Below are positions 1-7,255 of a stretch of 12,803 bases of DNA, one piece after another. How positions within the stretch are numbered: the first letter of the stretch is position 1; each line of letters begins with the position of its first letter. Location: assembly GCA_004335835.1 (NCBI GenBank), contig RWJK01000709.1:1-12803 (forward strand), read 5' to 3'. A model generated the notes under the pieces. That model made no database searches, was not told the origin of the DNA, and was given only the letters and a program-made list of their open reading frames with translations. Position numbers and translations under genes: made by a program. The stretch comes from Scenedesmus sp. ARA3. Taxonomy: Eukaryota; Chlorophyta; Chlorophyceae; Sphaeropleales; Scenedesmaceae.

Positions 1-480
1 TCACATTTGGCAGGTGTTGTAGGATCCTTACATGTCTGCTGCAACATGCAGCCATGACTGACCCTCAACAGACAGCCTGCCTTCAGAATGCTGCCTTGCC
101 ATGATTTGCCTAATCAAATCAGCGGCTTGAGTTCAGCCTGCCGTACTGTACTGCAATATGTATAGTGTGCTGTCACTGACACTGTTTAGAAAAGTGCATT
201 CATGTTCGGACACCAAAACTTTTTGATTGCACCAGAATTGCGTGTGATGGGAGAGACGGTTATGCTTGCATGACCAAAGTTGATCTCACACACAGAGGTT
301 TTCATGGGGTTGAACCTCATTTGAGTGACAGCCCCAGCTGAGCTGTTTGCAGCTTCAAATCCTTTCAGGTGTTACTGGTGGCGTATGCCGCGTGAGTACA
401 CCAGTGTAACCCCTCTCTCTCTCTCTCTTTAGCACAGTCTGGTGTGTCACGGGAGGTTTTCGGGGGTCGCTGCTGACTAA
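1..480. other. Left-edge region without a recognised gene
   Basis: I see no convincing coding exon on either strand here. It may lie in an intron or in the 3' flank of the minus-strand filamin-repeat gene. The minus strand carries a TGTAA motif at 32-28, which could act as a chlorophyte polyadenylation signal, but single copies of this pentamer are common by chance. An imperfect inverted repeat is present: GTTACTGGTG at 371-380 pairs with CACCAGTGTAAC at 399-410, with a 2-nt bulge. Confidence 0.4.
413..428. repeat. (CT)8 microsatellite
   Basis: Eight perfect CT dinucleotides are followed by TT. On the minus strand this is a GA run. It sits between the imperfect inverted repeat at 371-410 and the TAAC motif cluster. 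No function is implied beyond simple-sequence DNA. Confidence 0.85.
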
Positions 481-516
481 AGGTGATGGGATGAAGTTGT
501 TACCAAGCAGTGCCGA

Positions 517-641
517 TAACGGCAGGTAACGGTAACGAGCGGCGGCGGCAGTAACTGGTAACAGTTGGTAACGGCAACACGTACGCCGCCGGGCGGCTAG
601 TAACGGCTGATAATGGCTTGTAACGGTATCGGTTGTAACAG
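517..641 (+). promoter_or_regulatory. Cluster of TAACNG (MYB-type) motifs
   Basis: Nine TAAC cores occur within about 125 bp, starting at 517, 527, 533, 552, 559, 569, 601, 621 and 636. Five are TAACGG, one is TAACTG, two are TAACAG and one is TAACGA, all on the same strand. Between them lie GC-rich pieces (GGCGGCGGC near 541 and GCCGCCGGGCGGC near 585) and a small hairpin, AACTG-GTAA-CAGTT. YAACNG is the consensus bound by MYB R2R3 repeats, and AACGG is the core of the plant mitotic MSA element bound by MYB3R factors. I infer either a homotypic MYB-binding cluster or a decayed minisatellite. The spacing is irregular, so it is not a clean tandem repeat. Confidence 0.4.
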
Positions 642-773
642 GTTCTTCATGTAATCAAGGTGGCCGCGCAGCAGTTCGATCGACTGACCGATCCAGACAG
701 CAGAGCTCCTACATATAGCACGGATGACTCACAACAAATGTTCAAACAACAGATCAATGATGACATATGTAAA
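641..773 (+). CDS. Possible internal exon, unrecognised protein
   Basis: A plus-strand frame opens after a TAA stop just upstream, next to a possible acceptor (TTGTAACAG, ending at 640). It stays open to 992 and reads protein-like at first (VAAQQFDRLTDPDSRAPTY, then DDSQQMFKQQINDD). No ATG precedes it in frame. The end given is a guess, at a weak donor-like GTTTTA, because the frame becomes low-complexity beyond it, through the G- and C-runs. No family is recognised. It lies directly downstream of the TAAC motif cluster, so it could belong to a plus-strand gene, or it could be chance. Confidence 0.2.
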
Positions 774-1132
774 GGTTTTACGAGGCTCCCTGAGCCGTAT
801 TCAAGCTGCGGAGGGGGAGTACCCCCCTCCTTTGGCATGGTGCATGGTGTCCGTCAGCTTCCTTACCCACCCCCCCTTCCCCCCGTGATCCAACGTGAAA
901 GATTTGACGTGCAAGAATGTGCATCATGTTATTTGGTGTTCACTTTCTATGTTATTCCATGGTCTATCCACGATATGTTCGCCCTTTTGTAGCTCATACC
1001 ATCTAAGATGGTGCTAGGCCCCACAATGAAACTTTCCTCTCACAATCTACTGTTCATGCTCTGGTGAATGGGGCCCCTCTCGCCCCTGACATTGTCATCA
1101 CTGTCAGGCTGGCAACCGCAATTGCCACTCAC
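774..1132. other. Non-coding stretch with G/C-run structures
   Basis: This lies directly after the last supported filamin exon, read on the minus strand, and probably starts with its intron (donor GTGAGT at 1132-1127). It includes an 8-bp GC-rich hairpin at 810-830 and a C-rich tract near 866-884 that would be G-rich on the minus strand. The remainder of the filamin repeat begun at 1275-1133 is expected further left, but I could not find it. Confidence 0.4.
810..830. repeat. GC-rich hairpin
   Basis: GGAGGGGG (810-817) pairs perfectly with CCCCCTCC (823-830) around a 5-nt AGTAC loop. A C-rich tract with runs of 7 and 6 C follows at 870-884, which gives quadruplex potential on the minus strand. 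Function is unknown. Confidence 0.7.
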
Positions 1133-1275
1133 CTGCACCAGCAACAAGTTTTGATCTGCCGTGGAATAAAATGGCATCCTCCAAGCAACATATGATGTTC
1201 TCAACACTGCAAGATTGCCAAAGTCGTCCGCGAATTTGATCAAGTACCAGAAGTTTTCACCCGCCACATGTCGCC
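1133..1275 (-). CDS. Filamin-gene exon: start of a further repeat
   Basis: The acceptor is TTGATATGCAG and the donor is GTGCAG|GTGAGT. The exon is 143 nt and ends in phase 0. It reads RHVAGENFWYLIKFADDFGN, then LAVLRTSYVAWRM, and ends LLLVQ. The rest of this repeat is expected to the left but was not found, so the gene is incomplete here or has a long intron. Confidence 0.75.
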
Positions 1276-4200
1276 CTGCATATCAAGAAAGGATAGCAGC
1301 GTGATAAAGCTCAAGTTGTGCGTTGTCTGCTTGCGTAATTTGGCTGGTCATTACCAGCATACAGACAGTCCGTGGCAGCGATAAATGCTGAGATGGTGCA
1401 GTATGTTCATTACTCTGCAATATGTAGATGTGCTAGATTTATGTGAACAGGTAATTTGTCATCATAGCTGTGAATGAGTAGTTGAGCTGGCACCATTGAA
1501 AATTGCGTGAACAGTGCTGCGTCAACTGCACACCTTGCAAATTCAAGCCATCAGCAACATAGTTACCTGATGACGACAGACTCATGGTGCTCACAGGGCC
1601 GGGCCGCACAACCACTGTGCCCGTTTCCTGAAACGTCCTGCGGGTCATGATTGACATCGTAGTGTTGATAGGCTTTTGTTCTGATCAGCTGTGGTTCCTG
1701 AATGAGCAAGGGCCTCTGGAGTTTATCAGGTCCTCGGAGGTTTTGCCAGTAGGTCCAGGCAAGCTGGACAAGGCATGCAGCTACGAGCATTTACCCTCCT
1801 CAGGCATCGCATCCCACAACCTATGAACAACCCTTGCACACAAAGAGGTTATTGTGCTGTTGTGCTCAGGTTGTGATTTGGCGTTAACATGCAACCAGTT
1901 GGCTCAGCTTTGCAAGCAGCCCACGTCCCTACCAAGTCTGCCCAACCAGCTCGTAATGAAAGTGGCAGTTGGCAAAATGCACCATGCAACAAGCCGTTTA
2001 AAATGGTGCCAAGACCGAACATGTGATCATCACTCTGACATTACAGGCGTTCCGATTCCTCTTTTTCATTTATTCAAAGTGCTTGATCACAGTACATAAA
2101 ACAAAACACTGTTCTGTTTGCTGCTGGTTCACTTTGCTCGTATTTCAGGGTGCTTATGCAAGCACTGCATTGACGGGCAGCAGCACCAAACAAACAATAT
2201 GTTTCTGACTACTGCCAGCAATGGTAATACTGATCTGCGTCAGGTTGAGGGTGGAGATGATACTCCTTCCCCAACCATGCCACAGCACGAGCACAGAAAC
2301 ATATGCGCACCCGTTTTCCAACACCGGTACAAAGTCCTGGAGCCCTTGTGGGCTGTGGTACTTCACTGTGTAGGTGTACGGCCCAGCTCTGGTAACGTTT
2401 GCTGCCCACAGTTGTATGAATGTCATGTCAAACCGCCATTCAACATAGCTTTGTGGAGCGAATTCTGATGTTTTTGCTTCATTGAAGGACCACTGCAACA
2501 TAATGGTGGACAAGGAATGTTATGCTAGTCTGCTACACCGCACAAAGGGTCAGAGGGCAAGGCGTTGCTGCACATCTTCAACAATGTGGCATCCAGCATT
2601 GAAAAGCCCTTATTCACCCTGAAACAGCAAGAAGTCAATTATATACGGAACGTTATTAGTGCAGCAGCTGCTGTTCTCTTCCCTCAGTGCAGTATGGTCA
2701 ACTCACGGTGAAATTTTGCGTGACGGTGTCATCACGGTGCCAGTTTGTGAACCGATCTGCAACCTGCATGATAGATCCAACAACGACAGGTGTTCCACCA
2801 GCCTGCACCCCTTGGTTCGTTTGGCTGACATACGTGTGGTATCTTGAAATAATGGGCTCTGGCTTACAATGTGGCCTGCAGGCAACAGTGACACAACAGC
2901 ATGTCTCAGCCCCACAACACAATACTGGGGGTGTAGTCAGTGCAGAAGGTCTTCTAAAAAACATGCCTCACACTTGCTGCACTGCGCAGATACTTTATGG
3001 CGCTGGACTTGATCAATTTGAACTGGAAAAGTGCAGATCAATGACATATATGCAGCGTTGTGCGGGTGGTGTATTTTCAACTCCAAAGTCAAAGAATGGG
3101 TACAGTTGCGAGGCCCTCATGCGCTGAGTAGCAGATGTGTATTGCAAGTCAGGTAGATGGCAGTCCTGATGCACTGCACAGCATTCATTGCCGTGCAGCA
3201 TCCGCAAACAAGGCTTGCAGAGGGCTGGCCACCCAACGTTTTTTGACAAACTGCAAGCAACTGTTGAGCTTGGGTGCACCCACCTGTCACACAGTTTGTC
3301 ATTTGGCACGGTGGCCAGTATGTGGGTGATTTGAGTGCAAGAGACTAATCAACTGCTCACCGCAATGGGGATTCTGGGAGATGTTGACCAGCATACGTGA
3401 TGTTTAACAGGTTGTTCCCTCTGCAGCAGACACCGCACAGAATCTTTTACTACCAAGGGTTGACAGCAGCCATCGTGGTGATGGTGATTAGCTTATCCAG
3501 CATGCAACACCATGGCTGCAGCTGTCAATCCTGCACTGCAGCTTTGCAAGATGATAGTAACATGTGGGTGCTGGCAGCATCTGAGACATTATGAGCCACA
3601 ACAGGGTGAACACATGGTCTGAGACCAGAAAAGGAGAGTGAACACCAACGAACATGATGCACAGCTTTGCACGGGTTGCGCCATTAATTCTGGTTGTCGG
3701 ACGGCCTGCGCCAAAGCATCTTTATTGTGCATAAGAGATAAGTGCAGCATGCTTGGAAAACCATTTTGTCAATGATAGATGCCCAAGCATCATTGCAGTT
3801 GCTTGTCGAATGGTCTGTCCTCATAAACATAATCAAGGTGCAGATGAAGGGTCTTTGTCTGCCCCTCATATCAACGTTTCACATGGCTGGTGATGTTCCT
3901 GAGTATGTTTTCAGCAGCAAGTCTTGTGTGTAGCTGTAGCACATACACTTACTGCACGATGTCACCTGCGACCAGATGTGCGCCCCTGCAGCAACCAGCA
4001 CACAACCTGTTGTATGCAAGATTGTCGATATGCAGACTAGAGCCATTTCTCAGAGAACTGCTAGATGCATTTCGTGCACAAATGTGTGCACGTCACTGCA
4101 GTTGAACACCTTCATGTGATGCATCACTCCATTGTAATGACAACAAGGCTTCTTGTAAACTCACCAGATGGTGCCGACTGTCAAGCTTACGGCGTACAAA

Positions 4201-4550
4201 CCATTGCCTTGTGGTACTATGCTTGGCAACTCCAGGCAAAAAGACGCATTTGTGGGAGCCGTGACATCGGTGCTGCATTCTACATGGAGTTGGTCGTCGA
4301 ATGCAATGGAGATGTTTGCGGCTTGTGCGTCTCTTAGCTGAACAAAAAGCCGGATGGGCTGACCGGCAACCCAGTTCAAATCTGCAGGTGACTCACACAG
4401 GTGCAGACAGCAAGGTCATGAACAACAGTTTGAACGTCCATGTCAGATGTGGACGTTGTCGCTGATCAAATGCCTTGGCTTAAACGTTGGTTGGGCCAGT
4501 GGCACAGCTAACAGTAATGTGATCTACGCCAAGCGATGGTCCAGGCATAA
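1133..4550 (-). CDS. Filamin/ABP280-type Ig-repeat protein, multi-exon, partial
   Basis: Minus-strand exons, in order: 4550-4506 (tentative), 4381-4165, 3985-3953, 3420-3361, 2875-2707, 2492-2311, 1637-1567, 1275-1133. The seven from 4381 downward join with matching phase at every junction and give no in-frame stop. Each repeat follows the filamin pattern: an AG-x-P/E start with D-x-x-x-N (VAGQPIRLFVQLRDAQAANI; VQAGGTP..VADRFTNW; HVAGENFWYLIKFADDFGN), a Y-rich middle (GNGLYAVSLTVG; AGPYTYTVKYH), and a closing V-x-P-G-P (MPGPS, KPEP, VRPGPVS). Such repeats are Ig-like beta sandwiches. They occur in actin cross-linkers and, in plants and algae, in gamete-adhesion GEX2-like and other large surface proteins. 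Which subtype this is cannot be told, because no actin-binding domain, kinase or membrane segment is visible. Start and stop codons lie outside what I can resolve. Confidence 0.75.
1567..1637 (-). CDS. Filamin-gene exon: repeat end (PGPVS)
   Basis: The acceptor is ATGACCCGCAG and the donor is TCAG|GTAACT; the exon is 71 nt. It reads TFQETGTVVVRPGPVSTMS and ends in phase 1. The joined codon G|GG gives SSSG-RHVAGENF, a perfect repeat-to-repeat transition into the exon at 1275. Confidence 0.75.
2311..2492 (-). CDS. Filamin-gene exon: middle of a repeat
   Basis: The acceptor is ATTATGTTGCAG. The exon begins WSFNEAKTSEF and includes IQLWAANVTRAGPYTYTVKYH, the typical Y-x-V-x-Y / AG-x-Y segment. 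The donor chosen is GG|GTGCGC, because its phase 2 fits the next exon and gives ENG followed by TFQETGTVVVRPGPVS. The open frame runs on to 2154, so the 3' boundary is the least certain part. Confidence 0.7.
2707..2875 (-). CDS. Filamin-gene exon: repeat boundary and next repeat start
   Basis: The acceptor is TTGCCTGCAG and the donor is ACC|GTGAGT; the exon is 169 nt. It begins with the repeat-closing PHCKPEPIISRYH and runs into the next repeat (NQGVQAGGTPVVVG, then VADRFTNWHRDD). It ends in phase 0, matching the exon at 2492. Confidence 0.8.
3361..3420 (-). CDS. Filamin-gene exon: G-strand region
   Basis: A 60-nt exon between TCTGCTGCAG and GCG|GTGAGC. It reads GNNLLNITYAGQHLPESPL, matching the filamin pattern V-x-L/Y-x-G-x-x-I/L-x-x-SPF. 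It ends in phase 2 and continues into the exon at 2875. Confidence 0.75.
3953..3985 (-). CDS. 33-nt micro-exon of the filamin gene
   Basis: The acceptor is GTTGCTGCAG and the donor is a perfect GTAAGT. The insert reads W-GAHLVAGDIV-Q across the junctions. Without it, the flanking exons (phase 2 to a following A) would create TGA. With it, the frame and the filamin pattern continue, so the micro-exon is required by the model. Confidence 0.65.
4165..4381 (-). CDS. Filamin-gene exon: first half of a repeat
   Basis: The acceptor is GTCACCTGCAG and the donor is CTG|GTGAGT. The 217 nt hold 2 nt + 71 codons + 2 nt. The reading begins LNWVAGQPIRLFVQLRD and ends QGNGLYAVSLTVGTI, matching the A-to-F strands of a filamin repeat. 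It is the longest exon of the gene in the window. Confidence 0.8.
4506..4550 (-). CDS. Probable filamin-gene exon: PGP motif
   Basis: The acceptor is GCTTATGCCAG. The exon reads MPGPSLGVDHITVS and then joins YLNWVAGQP of the next exon. The 10-residue spacing from PGP to the next repeat equals that seen in the other two repeat transitions. The donor GTGCCA is weak, so the 3' edge could lie a few codons further along. Confidence 0.5.
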
Positions 4551-4875
4551 CTGGCATAAGCCGCTAGACAGTAGAGGTCGATCAGTCCCAAGTGATCACA
4601 TTGTCCCGATTCTGGAGTCGAGAAAGAGGAGCAAACAAACACAAGCATGGTGTTTTGAATCCACTTGCCCCAACTGTTCAGCAAACGGAATACATTAAAT
4701 GTATGCCAGCAACAGCAGCATTGCTCGTTAGCAGGCTGCTGTCAAGTGCATGCGGTGGCAAGCACAGGGATTGTTGCCATTCTGAAGTAGAGGCACAGGA
4801 CAGAGGGGTATGTCGATGAGTTGAGACTGAGACAGCGAAGTGCAAGCTAAGATAGCCAGCTTATGAGGAACTCAC

Positions 4876-4938
4876 TTTGCAGAGCAGCACCGTACACCAT
4901 GCTGTACTGTACACTGACTGGTTGACAGTTGATGTAGC
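4876..4938 (-). CDS. Probable filamin-gene exon
   Basis: A 63-nt segment between GAGTGCTGCAG and CAAA|GTGAGT. In the frame that joins the next exon (phase 1: A + TT gives Ile), it reads YINCQPVSVQYSMVYGAALQ followed by IMPGPS, a plausible filamin G-strand. The frame was chosen by phase, and the other two frames are also open. Confidence 0.5.
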
Positions 4939-5012
4939 CTGCAGCACTCCCAACATTAGATGTAACGAGAATAGCGTCCGACCTTGCGAAGAGTGACGTA
5001 GGAAGAACTCAC

Positions 5013-5075
5013 CGCATATGCCAAAGCAGAACAGCCACCATAGTGTCCTTGTGTGCAGTCCACAGAACGGCTTAT
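5013..5075 (-). CDS. Tentative upstream filamin-gene exon
   Basis: A strong donor, GCG|GTGAGT, lies at 5013/5012. The frame in phase with the next exon ends LWWLFCFGIC. The upstream boundary is not clear; the acceptor used here (CCAGATAAG) is one of several. The reading is not clearly filamin-like, so only the donor is well supported. Confidence 0.3.
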
Positions 5076-5169
5076 CTGGACCCATAAGAAAGGATATCAG
5101 GAAAAAACAATATTCTTTGAAGATGCCAATCTGTGCTTGTCGACGGTGGATAGTAGGAGCCAAGTCAAC

Positions 5170-5263
5170 TGGTTCTCAACATCAGCGTCAGTTCGCGCCC
5201 TTGGCTGTGCATGTCAAATGAGAGCTGAAACACCATATATTGCTGGAAAGACCGTAACATGCT
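5170..5263 (-). CDS. Tentative upstream filamin-gene exon
   Basis: Follows the acceptor GTAGTGCTGCAG and reads SMLRSFQQYMVFQLSFDMHS, which resembles the start of a filamin repeat (x-F-x-L-x-x-D). The donor, GTTGAC, is weak. Antisense and alternative frames across 5050-5350 also look protein-like, so this is a suggestion only. Confidence 0.25.
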
Positions 5264-5570
5264 CTGCAGCACTACTGTGGGACCCTCGATGCCTACTGAG
5301 CACTAGCCAGGCAGTGCCTAACAGGTTTCGACGCAAGTTTTTTTCATGAATTTCCCGGCCGAAACGAACTTCCAAGTGCCCAGGATCCACAAAGTAGAAC
5401 GATTTGCTGATTTGAAGCTGATTTGTGGCCTGTGAGACGGTCTCAGGAACAGGGTGGTTGTGTTAATCTGGTGTGCACGCTAACTGGTGTTCTGCCGCTG
5501 ATGTACTCGCCTGATAGCTTCCAGAACACGCAAAATACAGCTGTGCTTTCTGCTGCAAACACAGCCATGC

Positions 5571-5643
5571 ACGCAACGTGCTTTACGCAACGTGCTTCAC
5601 GCAACCAGCTGAACGTGCTTCGAAGCACGTGAATTCACGCAAC
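5571..5643. repeat. 14-bp tandem repeat ending in an 18-bp palindrome
   Basis: ACGCAACGTGCTT starts at 5571 and 5585 (exact copies, period 14), with a diverged third unit at 5599. A further ACGTGCTTC (5613-5621) is fused to its own inverted copy GAAGCACGT, forming a perfect palindrome at 5613-5630. ACGCAAC recurs at 5637. CACGTG, a G-box, lies at 5626-5631. Such boxes are bound by bHLH and bZIP factors, but no gene start is close enough to assign it. Confidence 0.75.
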
Positions 5644-6119
5644 ACCTGAGCATGTCAGTCACTGAGTGCACCTGAGGGGGCCCTGCAAAGAGAGCGTAGA
5701 CATTTTCAACTTTCAACTTTCACCTGAGGGGGGGGTATCTGAGACTGAGACACCAGATTGCTTTGCAGAGCTCTGCAGTCATATGACTGCCCTTGGCCAG
5801 TGACCAGATATACCTGTATAGTGAGAGGCCACAAGGACGTGGTGGCTCCAGCTGGTATGCAGCCTGCAGGCAATTTCCTGCGGGGAATGTATTATGCTGT
5901 GGGATGGAGTGCTGCATCCAACATGGACGGCAGCACCCGGTTTGCAGCACAGCAACTGATGGACAGCTAGCTAGCACAGCGCTGTGACAGGCAGTCATAC
6001 GCATGAAATTAATGTGCTTGGCTTCAACAGAGCGTCCACCACTGAGACACTACTCAAGCTGCTAAGCCAGCTCTGCTGTCGCACATCTTACTAATGCATG
6101 CGATTAACACATGGTGAGT

Positions 6120-6400
6120 CTACAGTGAGCCATCCGCAACTTGTTCAGCTGTTAGGATTTGCCACTGACATGCAACGGCACAAACACTGGAGACTGCCAA
6201 TGCAATGCGTGCTAACAGCTGGCAACCTTGAGCTGTGAAACGCGAGGGCTGGGTACTGCCAGCTTGCTGCTGCTGCTGCTGCTGCACTTGCAGGGCCTGC
6301 TGGATGCCTGGCAGGGTCAGCATTTCTTCATCACCATCACCATGTGGGACTGCTTCCTGCACAGTAGCTGCTGCTGCGGCACCTGCTGCTGCTGCAGCAC
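6120..6400 (-). CDS. Alternative minus-strand frame at the end of the Gln-rich gene
   Basis: This frame contains Ala-rich sequence (AAGAAAGAAAAGAAAATVQE), then DGDEEMLTLPGIQQALQVQ, seven Gln, and a stop at 6120. It overlaps the end of the Gln-rich gene out of phase. It may be the true C-terminus, reached by an unseen splice or by slippage in the repeat, or it may be a by-product of the CAG runs. The upper limit is approximate. Confidence 0.3.
6265..6285. repeat. (TGC)7 trinucleotide repeat
   Basis: Seven perfect TGC units, CAG-type on the minus strand, where they would encode seven Gln in the frame that ends at 6120. Interrupted TGC/CTG tracts continue at 6365-6425. They are prone to length polymorphism. 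Confidence 0.85.
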
Positions 6401-7096
6401 CTGCTGCAGCACCTGCTGCTGCCAGGCAGCGTTGCTGTGCTGCTGTGCGCTGGCGTCCTGGTGCTGCCGCTGCCGCTGATGGTGTTCAAGTGCAGTGCTG
6501 CGCATCTCACTCTGCGCTGATGCCAGTACTGTGGGCATCAGCCCCGTCTGATCTGCTAGCAGCTGCTGCATAGCTGGCTTGTCCCTGCCTGAGGACAGGC
6601 TGGGCATGCTGTTGTACTTAGCATTCAAGTTGGCTTCTGCGGCTGTGGCATACACATCTGCCTCTGCCTGCAGCTCCTCGACTGAATTACGGGCTGACAT
6701 GACTTCTACGGCCAAGGGCTGAGCCTACAATGCATTGCGTGGGTATGTGTGGCATTTGCAAAAAAAAAAGATAGGTAATCTCGATATGCTTTGAGGAATC
6801 TGCATGATATTCGTCTTGCTTCCTTTGACTGCGGGTGATACTAGCAGGAGAGGCAGAGCAGACAGTCTGAGCTTTAAGACTTGCAGCCATGGTGGAGGAG
6901 GCGCCATGAAGACATGTGGGTAGTCAATGTGTTGCATATTGCCTTTTTGATGTGCTTTCTGCAGCTTTCCACAGAGTTTGCTCGTTGCATTCACTTCAAG
7001 CAAGTTGCCGTCATCGAAGGACGATCTTGAATCCTTGGACAAGCCACTCATGCGACGTCTGTGCCCGTCCTCCGAACAATCTAGTCGAAATACCAT
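6317..7096 (-). CDS. Gln-rich protein of unknown function, two exons
   Basis: Exon 1 is 7096-6842 (ATG at 7096; 85 codons; begins MVFRLDCSEDGHRRRM). The intron is 6841-6725 (donor GTATCA; T9 tract before acceptor GTAG; 117 nt). Exon 2 is 6724-6317, with the stop at 6319-6317. Phase is 0 on both sides, giving about 220 aa. Exon 2 has a likely helical part (VEELQAEADVYATAAEANLN), then a His/Gln-rich tail (HHQRQRQHQ, WQQQVLQQVLQQQQ). No domain or catalytic motif is recognised. The C-terminus is uncertain. Through the CAG-rich tract a second minus-strand frame also reads well (VPHGDGDEEMLTLPGIQQAL, then Q7) down to a stop at 6120. A further splice or a frameshift could therefore replace the KKC end. 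It is divergent from the plus-strand gene at 7256. Confidence 0.55.
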
Positions 7097-7255
7097 GTGC
7101 CAATGACACGGTTGTCCGAGCAAAACACGGATGGTGGTGCTGCTACTGTGCCCTCATGACATGATAATGCGCGACAATACCGAGGCAAAGGCAAGGATAT
7201 AGATGAGGTACCAGGGACTTCAAGGGCCTCTATAAGCGCGTGAACATAAAATAAG
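7097..7255. promoter_or_regulatory. Candidate bidirectional promoter
   Basis: About 160 bp separate the two divergent start codons (7096 minus, 7256 plus). A TATAAG box lies at 7231 on the plus strand, only about 25 nt before ATG 7256. If it is functional, transcription would begin at or just after 7256, and a downstream ATG (7262 or 7313) would be the real start. No clear TATA box was seen for the minus-strand gene. The antisense ORF crossing this interval (7506-7081) is taken as a shadow. Confidence 0.4.

Larger units (their letters stand above)
5264..6316. other. Intergenic region with short repeats
   Basis: No gene is supported here. A plus-strand ORF at 5758-5970 (70 aa) and an overlapping minus-strand ORF have no recognisable features. 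The region holds the 14-bp repeat and palindrome at 5571-5643, two copies of CACCTGAGGGGG (5669-5680, 5721-5732), and TTTCAAC repeated at 5704-5717. Minus-strand coding from the Gln-rich gene may extend in another frame down to 6120. Confidence 0.4.

Noticed and set aside
367..410. Imperfect inverted repeat containing GTGAGT
   Set aside because: The arms need a 2-nt bulge, and no exon or transposon ends could be tied to it.
2698..2964. Full-length minus-strand ORF around the exon at 2875-2707
   Set aside because: Only the part between the acceptor and donor fits the filamin pattern. The first 30 or so residues are intron read-through.
6235..6573. Plus-strand ORF rich in Cys and Ala opposite the Gln-rich gene
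   Set aside because: Its poly-Cys and poly-Ala runs are the reverse reading of CAG tracts. The minus strand gives better protein and consistent splicing.
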